From contig NZNR01000023.1 in assembly GCA_002694955.1 (NCBI GenBank), positions 11,456-18,270 of the forward strand: 6,815 nt of DNA. Reading direction: 5' to 3'. Below the pieces are notes generated by a model, which saw only the letters and a list, made by a program, of their open reading frames with translations, was not told where the DNA came from and did not search any database. The position numbers and the translations under genes were made by a program. This DNA comes from Planctomycetaceae bacterium (GTDB lineage Bacteria > Planctomycetota > Planctomycetia > Pirellulales > UBA1268). Positions 1 to 5,363 of the stretch are shown here, in pieces (position 1 is the stretch's first letter; each line of letters begins with the position of its first letter).

Positions 1-34
1 GCCCGGCAGACATGGCAACCATTCCACAGAGGAG

Positions 35-107
35 AGCGGGTGATGGGATTCGAACCCACGACAACCACGTTGGCAACGTGGTGCTCTACCAACTGAGCTA
101 CACCCGC
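35..107 (-). tRNA. tRNA-Gly, anticodon GCC
   Basis: On the minus strand the sequence folds into a standard cloverleaf. The 7-bp acceptor stem pairs GCGGGTG with CACCCGC (plus-strand 101-107 and 36-42). The D arm contains AGCTCAGTTGGTAGAGC. The anticodon stem CCACG/CGTGG encloses the loop TTGCCAA, so the anticodon is GCC (plus-strand 72-74), which reads GGC and GGU glycine codons. The T arm has loop TTCGAAT. The discriminator base is U (position 35), as usual for bacterial tRNA-Gly. The 3' CCA is not encoded and must be added after transcription. The gene appears to be a single tRNA unit, but only 34 bases of downstream sequence are visible. Confidence 0.97.
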
Positions 108-169
108 GTTTTCATTAATTCCGAAGGTAGAAGGCCATGTAGCGGCCACTAACTCCCGAAAACCCCGTG

Positions 170-197
170 ATTATAGGGTATGGAGCGCCTGTCGCAA
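170..197 (-). promoter_or_regulatory. Sigma-70-type promoter of the tRNA-Gly gene
   Basis: On the minus strand a perfect -10 box TATAAT (170-175) follows a -35-like TTGCGA (192-197, four of six consensus bases) with a 16-base spacer. Transcription would start near position 163, giving a precursor leader of about 55 bases before the tRNA. The bases just after the -10 box read CACGGGG. A GC-rich discriminator of this kind is a known hallmark of stringently controlled stable-RNA promoters, so growth-rate control is a reasonable inference. Confidence 0.7.
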
Positions 198-257
198 GGT
201 CATACCTCGCGTTCCCGGCTTGATTTCTGTCGAAACGGAAAACTTAGCTGGGGGCAT

Positions 258-285
258 TTGGAAAATTCGACTAAGAGTGGATAAT
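258..285 (+). promoter_or_regulatory. Candidate promoter of the FHA gene and possibly panB
   Basis: The plus strand carries TTGGAA (258-263, four of six -35 consensus bases), a 16-base spacer and GATAAT (280-285, five of six -10 bases). A start near position 292 would leave a leader of roughly 95 to 120 bases, depending on which FHA start codon is used. It is the best match I could see in the 280-base gap between the tRNA gene and the FHA gene, which otherwise shows no gene or repeat. Confidence 0.4.
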
Positions 286-387
286 CGAGGTTTTACGATC
301 TCTAGCGAAAAAACTGCCTTAGTTGTCGCTACTCACAAATCCGAGCACTCATCAAAACTTAAATATCCTGTCAGGCTCTGATCCTGA

Positions 388-996
388 ATGGGCCAGATTT
401 TGGATTGCCAAATGAAGTTGCAACTTGTGTTTAAAACAGCAAAGTCTGGCAGTAAAAAATATGACGTGAAATTGCCAATTATTGTTGGCAGGGGACAACA
501 GGCATCATTTCGAATTCCTCATGGCCAAATAAGTCGCCGTCATTGTGAATTATTAGAGTCAAACGGTTCTGTTTTTATACGTGATCTTGGCTCGACAAAT
601 GGAACGATGGTGAAAGGCACGATGCTCCCAAGCAAAACGAAGGTTCCCATTCCTCCAGGGAGTGTGGTTCAATTGGGAGATCTCGCTTTCCGAGTCAATT
701 ATGTTGCGTCCAATGACGGTCGTGCTGCACAAACAGTTGAGGACTCATTTGAGGAAGCAATCGATTTCCTTGAAGCAGAACCTGAAGGAGAAACAGTTGA
801 GGCATTTGCTGATTCAGGATCAAGCCCAAGCAAATCAAAACCCAATGAAGTTGAACCTCTCGAGGATGATCTCTTTTTGGAGGCAGACGAAGAGTTAGAT
901 TCTGATGATGATTTTTTGGACGATAAGAAATCGTCTAAACAATCTAAAGAGGCTTTATCGGATGACGACATCGATGATTTCCTAAGTGATATTTAA
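388..996 (+). CDS. FHA-domain protein with a long acidic C-terminal tail
   Basis: The first half is a forkhead-associated domain, a fold that binds phosphothreonine peptides. Numbering from the first ATG (202 residues), the signature residues are G34-R35, the SRRH motif at 49-52 and DLGSTNGT at 66-73, including the conserved N71. The domain ends near residue 107. The rest is low-complexity and strongly acidic, with Asp, Glu and Ser clusters and repeated DDxFL-type pieces, ending in DDDIDDFLSDI. No signal peptide or membrane segment is seen, so it is probably cytoplasmic. The partner is unknown and no kinase gene is nearby. Residue 9 is a second Met (ATG at 412) directly before the first beta-strand, and neither start has a clear ribosome-binding site. 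The true start may therefore be 412, giving 194 residues. It precedes panB on the same strand. Confidence 0.88.
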   Translation: MGQILDCQMKLQLVFKTAKSGSKKYDVKLPIIVGRGQQASFRIPHGQISRRHCELLESNGSVFIRDLGSTNGTMVKGTMLPSKTKVPIPPGSVVQLGDLAFRVNYVASNDGRAAQTVEDSFEEAIDFLEAEPEGETVEAFADSGSSPSKSKPNEVEPLEDDLFLEADEELDSDDDFLDDKKSSKQSKEALSDDDIDDFLSDI

Positions 997-1070
997 TATG
1001 TAAGAGATTGAGCGAGAAACTTACTGGCGACAGTAGAACACCCCTACAACTTTTTTGGATTGTGAACTTC

Positions 1071-1880
1071 ATGCAAGACCATGACAACGAATCTCGTTCC
1101 CTTACGATTCGTGACTTAGCACAGGCTAAGCAGAGTGGTCGGCCGATTAGTATGGTTACTGCCTATGACTGGTGGTCAGGGCGTCTTGCAGATTCTGCGG
1201 GCGTTGACTGTGTCCTCGTCGGTGATAGTCTCGCGATGGTCATCGCCGGTCGAGAAACAACACTTTCAGCTACTATTGAACAGATGATATATCATGGAGA
1301 AATTGTTTCTCGTGCAGTTCAACGTGCTATCGTGTTTGTTGACCTACCGTTTCCTTTACAGCATTTAGGCGTGGAGAAAGCAATTGAATCTGCAGCCAGA
1401 ATATTGCAGGAAACCGGTTGTCAAGCAATTAAACTTGAGGGAACATCAGGCCAACAGGATGTCATTGCCGGAATAGTTGAGGCTGGTATTCCAGTGATGG
1501 CTCATGTGGGACTTCGTCCTCAGGCAGTGCATCAACTCGGTGGATATCGCATTCAAAGAGACAGAGACCAACTTCTCGCTGATGCAACAGCAGCAGCAGC
1601 AGCAGGAGCTTGCGGTGTTGTTTTGGAATGTGTGCCAGCGGAACTTGCCGCCGATATAACGGCTGCAATCCAAATACCGACAATCGGGATAGGAGCGGGT
1701 CCTGAATGCGATGGTCAGGTTCTAGTCATGCACGACCTCATCGGTCTTTCAGTTGAGCGCATTCCGCGGTTTGTAAGGTCGTATGCTGAAACGAAGGGAA
1801 CTATTTTGGACGCAATAACCGCTTGGCGACAAGATGTTGAATCCAGAGCATTTCCCGCAGAATCAGAGACGTTGGCTTAA
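1071..1880 (+). CDS. panB: 3-methyl-2-oxobutanoate hydroxymethyltransferase (ketopantoate hydroxymethyltransferase)
   Basis: This is the first committed enzyme of pantothenate (coenzyme A) synthesis. It transfers a one-carbon unit from 5,10-methylene-tetrahydrofolate to 2-oxoisovalerate to make ketopantoate, in the cytoplasm as a Mg-dependent TIM barrel. The 269 residues match the family's usual length of about 265. Expected signatures are present: TAYD (30-33), VGDSL with D52, DLP with D91, KLEG with K121 and E123, LECVP with E186, IGIGAG (205-210) and DGQVLVMHD (214-222). D52, D91 and E123 correspond to the Mg ligands and E186 to the catalytic glutamate of E. coli PanB. The frame is open back to a TTG at 1008, but those 21 extra residues do not resemble the family, so the ATG at 1071 is preferred despite a weak ribosome-binding site. 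It lies 74 bases after the FHA gene and may be cotranscribed with it. No panC or panD is visible. Confidence 0.96.
   Translation: MQDHDNESRSLTIRDLAQAKQSGRPISMVTAYDWWSGRLADSAGVDCVLVGDSLAMVIAGRETTLSATIEQMIYHGEIVSRAVQRAIVFVDLPFPLQHLGVEKAIESAARILQETGCQAIKLEGTSGQQDVIAGIVEAGIPVMAHVGLRPQAVHQLGGYRIQRDRDQLLADATAAAAAGACGVVLECVPAELAADITAAIQIPTIGIGAGPECDGQVLVMHDLIGLSVERIPRFVRSYAETKGTILDAITAWRQDVESRAFPAESETLA
1588..1605 (+). repeat. Six-copy CAG trinucleotide repeat inside panB
   Basis: Six perfect CAG units lie within the panB reading frame and are read as GCA, giving a run of five alanines (residues 174-178). The run falls in a helix that is already alanine-rich in E. coli PanB, so it is tolerated by the fold. 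Alanine codons elsewhere in the gene are more mixed. Confidence 0.85.
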
Positions 1881-1920
1881 GAAGTTGAACCGCACTCTCC
1901 GCACATTAAATAATGTTGAG

Positions 1921-1948
1921 GAATGATAAGTGGGTCATTCTCTTTCTT
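1921..1948 (+). terminator. Weak terminator-like hairpin after panB
   Basis: A perfect 6-bp inverted repeat, GAATGA (1921-1926) and TCATTC (1935-1940), with an 8-base loop is followed by TCTTTCTT. It starts 40 bases after the panB stop. The stem is short and AT-rich and the T-tract is interrupted, so termination would be inefficient. The T-tract overlaps the end of the convergent lipoprotein gene. Confidence 0.35.
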
Positions 1949-2324
1949 AAGGCAAGACAACTTCGTCGGAAATAACAACTGGTTTACCGGCTCGTATGGT
2001 CTGTGGTGAACCCACGGTGTCTGGCATTATGTTGCCTCCAGCAAGTGGGACGCCATTGCCGCACGTATTGCACGTATTGACGGGTGCACATGGTTGGCAC
2101 CCAGGTGCACTGCATGGTCTCATTGCGGCTGGTGCAACAGCTGGAGGAGGAATCGCGCCGTTGGGTGTAAAGCCTGGTGGCAGATGCCCAAAGCACCGTT
2201 CATATTTCCAAACTTCAAATCTTATATAGCGTTCTTGAAGGCTTTTGCAGCCAGTAAGCCCGGCGGCGGCCAGCACAACTGGCACACACGCGATGGCTCG
2301 ATAGACCCACGGCGTCCTTGACAT
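1947..2324 (-). CDS. Small cysteine-rich lipoprotein of unknown function
   Basis: The 125-residue product starts with a basic n-region, a hydrophobic stretch (residues 10-22) and the lipobox LTGC with C26. It should be lipidated and anchored in a membrane, facing the periplasm. After the anchor comes an aromatic and charged stretch around FEVWKYERCFG (36-46), then a Pro/Ala-rich linker. A cysteine cluster follows with C71, C76, C79, C85 and C88, including two CxxC pairs (76-79 and 85-88). These cysteines could bind a metal or form disulfides. I recognise no named family. The ATG is supported by GGGAG nine bases upstream, with AAGGA also close by. It lies downstream of the 29-codon basic peptide gene on the same strand (172 bases between them) and converges on panB. 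Confidence 0.82.
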   Translation of the reverse strand: MSRTPWVYRAIACVPVVLAAAGLTGCKSLQERYIRFEVWKYERCFGHLPPGFTPNGAIPPPAVAPAAMRPCSAPGCQPCAPVNTCNTCGNGVPLAGGNIMPDTVGSPQTIRAGKPVVISDEVVLP

Positions 2325-2496
2325 TGATCCTTACTCCCTGTGGAAAAGCGGACCTACTGGGACCGCCATAGTGTGGATGAACAAGCTCTCAGCATTCCTG
2401 AGAAGCCGAACAACACTACACCACACCAAGGGCAGGGCAAGGAAAGTGAGGAGAAAATTTGCCTCAGCCGGTGGAAAAATACTTCGACTGTTCTGG

Positions 2497-2586
2497 TTAA
2501 CCCTTGCGATGACGAATCTTCGCCCGCATGCGTCGCTTCTTTTGCCCGAGTTTCCGCCGCCCCTTACCTGACTTCTTTACTCCCAT
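2497..2586 (-). CDS. 29-residue highly basic peptide, probably a tiny ribosome-associated protein
   Basis: This short frame runs from ATG (2584-2586) to TAA (2497-2499). It encodes 29 residues, of which 15 are Lys or Arg and one is His, with no Asp or Glu. Key segments are GKGRRK (7-12) and KKRRMRAKIRHRK (16-28). The start has GGAGG exactly 7 bases upstream, the strongest ribosome-binding site in the window. That pairing of composition and start signal is hard to explain as chance. Composition and the KKRR...HRK ending recall very small ribosomal proteins, especially the bS22/mS38 (AURKAIP1/COX24) type that contacts 16S rRNA. That assignment is inference, and it could be another RNA-binding microprotein. 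It is divergent from the App1-like phosphatase gene and upstream of the lipoprotein gene. No convincing terminator follows it. Confidence 0.72.
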   Translation of the reverse strand: MGVKKSGKGRRKLGQKKRRMRAKIRHRKG

Positions 2587-2593
2587 TAACTGG

Positions 2594-2598
2594 CCTCC
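2594..2598 (-). promoter_or_regulatory. Ribosome-binding site of the 29-codon gene
   Basis: The minus strand reads GTGGAGG followed by seven bases (CCAGTTA) and then ATG. GGAGG is a full core Shine-Dalgarno at ideal spacing and is the main reason for calling the short gene. Confidence 0.75.
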
Positions 2599-2655
2599 AC
2601 TGTATCTTTTGGAATGATCGTTATTTTCCGTACCATTTAGCTTGGCTGTATAGCC

Positions 2656-3777
2656 ATGGCCAAAATCGTATTAGAATACACCAATCGGCCATTGCAAGGT
2701 TTCATCATCTATTCCGTCGCTCGTTGGCCCCAGTTTCATTTAAACATGATCACTTTCTTCCCAACCTATGCCCAGTGGATCGAGGCCACAGGTGTCTGGC
2801 GGGTCAATATTCATGGGATGGTCACTAAACCACTTCCAATGGCTAGTCGTAGGCGAACGGTGGCCTACGCAGTTGTGAAGAGGCTTCTGAAAATGGATGA
2901 GGTGCAACTCCGATCACCAATTTTTCAGGCTCGTTCAGAGATGTTTTTATTTCAGCGAGTATCAGGAGAGTCGGTTCAAATTCGCCTTGGGGGAAAAATA
3001 AAAGATATTGGTATCTCAAAACGCACCGGGCACTTTGAAACGAGCTTTGATCTCGATGCACAAACAGTATCTGAAACTGTAGTTGAAACACCCTATGGAC
3101 AAAAACTCTGTTTCGAATCGGTCAATGGAGACACATATTCCACGTCAGTAACAACCATGGGCTCTGTTCAGTTGCTCCATACGAGTGGAACCTCAGTCAT
3201 TTCTGATATTGACGATACCGTCAAACTAACAAACGTTGCAGACCGCCGAGAACTCTTAGCAAATACACTCTTGAGAGAATTTGTACCAATTCCAGACATG
3301 GTTGATCTTTACAAACACTGGTCATCGTCTGGAGCAGCCTTTCATTATGTATCAGCCAGTCCGTGGCAACTCACAAGACCACTCAATGATTTTTTTCAGT
3401 CTGCAGGCCTGCCAGATGGATCTATGCACCTGAAGCTTTTTCGGTTAAAGGACTCAACACCGCTTGGAAGGATGCGTTCTTCCAAAAAATCAAAACGGGA
3501 CGTAATCATTGAAATAATAGATCATTTTCCAAATCGAAAATTTATTCTTGTCGGTGATTCTGGAGAGCGAGATCCCGAGGTTTACGCAAAAGTAGCACAG
3601 CAGCGGCAAAATCAGATAGCCGGTATTGCGATCCGTCGAGTTCCTAGCAGGAGGTCCAAGCAAAAAACGGAGTATGCTCTCAAGAATCTTGCGCAAACTT
3701 TACCCAACGATAGGTTGCGAGTATTTACCTCAGCAGACGAAATCAGCGACCTTGTATCGCCAAAAGAGATAATCTAG
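2656..3777 (+). CDS. App1-like phosphatase (DUF2183 family)
   Basis: The C-terminal half matches the catalytic domain named after yeast App1, a phosphatidate phosphatase with a HAD-like fold. The nucleophile motif is SDIDDT with D184 and D186. It is followed by SASPWQL (233-239), a Lys/Arg-rich stretch with SSKKSKRD, and the acidic motif GDSGERDPE (300-308). The N-terminal half carries the family's FFPTYA (34-39) and WRVNIHG (48-54) motifs, as in bacterial homologues. By analogy it dephosphorylates a lipid or similar phosphomonoester, but the bacterial substrate is not established. No signal peptide is clear. The start is uncertain. The frame opens after a stop at 2638, ATG 2656 is the first start and ATG 2746 (M31) lies just before FFPTYA; neither has a good ribosome-binding site. 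The gene ends convergently with yraN. Confidence 0.9.
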   Translation: MAKIVLEYTNRPLQGFIIYSVARWPQFHLNMITFFPTYAQWIEATGVWRVNIHGMVTKPLPMASRRRTVAYAVVKRLLKMDEVQLRSPIFQARSEMFLFQRVSGESVQIRLGGKIKDIGISKRTGHFETSFDLDAQTVSETVVETPYGQKLCFESVNGDTYSTSVTTMGSVQLLHTSGTSVISDIDDTVKLTNVADRRELLANTLLREFVPIPDMVDLYKHWSSSGAAFHYVSASPWQLTRPLNDFFQSAGLPDGSMHLKLFRLKDSTPLGRMRSSKKSKRDVIIEIIDHFPNRKFILVGDSGERDPEVYAKVAQQRQNQIAGIAIRRVPSRRSKQKTEYALKNLAQTLPNDRLRVFTSADEISDLVSPKEII

Positions 3778-4181
3778 GAATCCATTTCGAAGGCATTCTG
3801 GAAATGCTCAATGATTGGTGAATGACCAGAACGCCAAAATAACCAACAGTTTTGAATTGGTAGAGACGGTGTAAACAGGACCGTAATAACATCGAGCCGA
3901 AATGAATAATTTTCAAGTCGATGCTGTTTTATGTAGGCATTCGCTAACGTACAAATTCGCTGTTTCTTCCGAGCATCGATTGTTTCAGCAGGATGTCCGT
4001 GATGGGTACTTGTTCTAGAGCGCACTTCGATGAAGACAACAGTGCGCTTATCAAGAGCAATGATATCGATATCACCGCGCAGAATACGTTCACGGTGAGC
4101 TATTATTTGATATCCCTGTTTTCGAAGATAACGAACAGCTTCTTGCTCACCTTGAAGGCCAATTGTTTTGCGAGTGGCCAC
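3774..4181 (-). CDS. yraN: UPF0102 / YraN family protein (nuclease-like fold)
   Basis: The 135-residue product matches the UPF0102 family, predicted to adopt a restriction-endonuclease-like fold. The true biochemical role is unsettled. Visible signatures are GLQGEQEAVRYLRKQGY near the N-terminus, RGDIDIIA in place of the usual GEIDLIA, and VFIEVRSR, where the acidic residue and EVR form the PD-(D/E)XK-like core. The lysine position is Arg, as in E. coli YraN. RLDVITV and the ending EHFQNAFE are also typical. Translation starts at GTG (4179-4181) with AAGGA six bases upstream. It is the last gene of the rpsP-trmD-rplS cluster, 38 bases after rplS. Its TAG stop shares a CTAG palindrome with the stop of the facing phosphatase gene. 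Confidence 0.93.
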   Translation of the reverse strand: MATRKTIGLQGEQEAVRYLRKQGYQIIAHRERILRGDIDIIALDKRTVVFIEVRSRTSTHHGHPAETIDARKKQRICTLANAYIKQHRLENYSFRLDVITVLFTPSLPIQNCWLFWRSGHSPIIEHFQNAFEMDS

Positions 4182-4194
4182 CCAAAGTCCTTTT

Positions 4195-4212
4195 TGTGAT
4201 TCTCAGATCACA
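4195..4212 (-). other. Hairpin between rplS and yraN
   Basis: A perfect 6-bp inverted repeat, TGTGAT and ATCACA with a 6-base loop, lies in the 38-base gap. On the minus strand it begins seven bases after the rplS stop and ends right before AAAAGGA, the yraN ribosome-binding site. No U-tract follows, so it is not an intrinsic terminator. It may be a 3'-end protecting or processing structure that lowers yraN expression relative to rplS. That role is inferred. Confidence 0.45.
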
Positions 4213-4219
4213 GTAACCA

Positions 4220-4585
4220 TTATTTGGTTTTCGCGTCGGTTCGACGTTCACGAAGACGCACTGCTTTTCCAACACGATCACGCAAATAATACAATTTCGC
4301 ACGTCGTGTAACACCGGATCGTTTCACAACGATCTTTGCAATTTTTGGGGAATGAACAGGGAATTTGCGCTCCACCCCTTCCCCTGAAACAATTCGACGA
4401 ACAGTAAACATCTCACGACTGCCAGAACCGCTGCGGGCAATAACGACACCATTGAAGATCTGAGTCCGTTCTTTATTTCCTTCAAGAATACGATTATGGA
4501 CGTCTACTGTGTCGCCAATTTCAAATTTATCAATTTCGTTTTTTAGGCTGTTTGATTCAACGTGCTCGAGAATTTGCTGACTCAT
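4220..4585 (-). CDS. rplS: 50S ribosomal protein bL19
   Basis: bL19 lies at the interface of the two ribosomal subunits, contacting 16S rRNA. The product has 121 residues against the usual 115 or so. The family core is clear: FEIGDTVDVHNRILEGNKER, IFNGVVIARSGSGSREMFTV, the conserved RRIVSGEGVERKFPVHSP, and RAKLYYLRDRVGKAVRLRER near the end. The first 15 residues and the last few (TDAKTK) are variable. The ATG is supported by GGAG eight bases upstream. It follows trmD after 37 bases with no terminator and is followed by yraN. The order trmD-rplS is widely conserved in bacteria. Confidence 0.97.
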   Translation of the reverse strand: MSQQILEHVESNSLKNEIDKFEIGDTVDVHNRILEGNKERTQIFNGVVIARSGSGSREMFTVRRIVSGEGVERKFPVHSPKIAKIVVKRSGVTRRAKLYYLRDRVGKAVRLRERRTDAKTK

Positions 4586-4622
4586 TTTCTAATCTCCAAG
4601 AAATGTAGCGTACTGTTGTAAA

Positions 4623-5345
4623 TTATTTTTCTGTGTGTTTGTTTGATTGCGTGCGGGTGGCATGAACCGCCTGAGTTTTACGCCAAGCAGCAATTCGTTG
4701 ATGGTCACCGGTTAAAAGGACATCGGGTACGCGAAGACCACGATATTCACGAGGACGCGTATACTGTGGGCCTTCGATAAGTCTTTCCGTGCCCGAGAAC
4801 GAATCATCGACAGCACTTCGTGAGTCACCAAGAACGCCAGGTATTAGCCTAGCAACAGCATCAATAATCACCATAGCAGCTACTTCACCGCCTGAAAGGA
4901 CATAGTTTCCAACTGAAATGAGGTCTGGCTTCAGTGTGTCACAGATCCGTTGATCAAATCCCTCATACCTTCCACAGAGAAGAATGAGGCGTTGTCGTCC
5001 AGCGAGCTCTTCAACAACTTCCTGAGTGAGTGGTCGTCCGGCGGGCGAGAGCATTGTAATACTACTTGATAAGTCAGGACTACTTGAAGATTCAGGAAGT
5101 TCGGACGAACTATTTTGATCGAACAGAGACTCAACGCAGTCAACAACTGGGCCGGGCATAAGAAGCATTCCAGGACCTCCACCGTATGGACGATCATCAA
5201 CTTGCCGGTGGACTCCAGTCGCAAAGTCTCGGATATTTTTCAATCGGATGTCGAGTAAACCGGATTTTTGCGCAGCGCCCAGTAAACTTCCATCAAGAAA
5301 GCCCTGAAACATTTCAGGGAATAGCGTAACGACGTCGATCCGCAT
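4623..5345 (-). CDS. trmD: tRNA (guanine-N1-)-methyltransferase
   Basis: TrmD methylates G37 next to the anticodon using S-adenosylmethionine, preventing +1 frameshifting. It is a SPOUT-class trefoil-knot homodimer. The 240 residues show MRIDVVTLFPEMF (1-13), DDRPYGGGPGMLLMPGPV (50-67), LLCGRYEGFDQRI (122-134), ISVGNYVLSGGE (143-154), DDSF with D181 matching the catalytic Asp of E. coli TrmD, and GPQYTRP (192-198). There are two oddities. A serine-rich loop at residues 79-95 sits before the MLSPAGRPL strand. The C-terminus stops about 19 residues after the W221-R222 pair, without the usual RRPDLL-like segment, although all catalytic parts are present. The ATG has AGGA six bases upstream. It is 18 bases after rpsP, leaving no room for rimM. 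Confidence 0.96.
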   Translation of the reverse strand: MRIDVVTLFPEMFQGFLDGSLLGAAQKSGLLDIRLKNIRDFATGVHRQVDDRPYGGGPGMLLMPGPVVDCVESLFDQNSSSELPESSSSPDLSSSITMLSPAGRPLTQEVVEELAGRQRLILLCGRYEGFDQRICDTLKPDLISVGNYVLSGGEVAAMVIIDAVARLIPGVLGDSRSAVDDSFSGTERLIEGPQYTRPREYRGLRVPDVLLTGDHQRIAAWRKTQAVHATRTQSNKHTEK

Positions 5346-5363
5346 GGCACGTCCTGCACTTGC

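Noticed and set aside
1008..1070. Upstream TTG start extending panB by 21 residues
   Set aside because: The extra residues do not resemble PanB, there is no properly spaced ribosome-binding site, and the ATG at 1071 gives the usual family length.
2387..2403. TCTCAG/CTGAGA hairpin between the basic peptide and lipoprotein genes as a terminator
   Set aside because: The 6-bp stem is real, but the following minus-strand bases (GCTTGTTC) are a poor U-tract, so termination cannot be supported.
2340..2828. 162-codon plus-strand frame starting at GTG
   Set aside because: It has no ribosome-binding site and no recognisable domain. It overlaps the App1-like gene in another frame and lies opposite the better-supported 29-codon gene.
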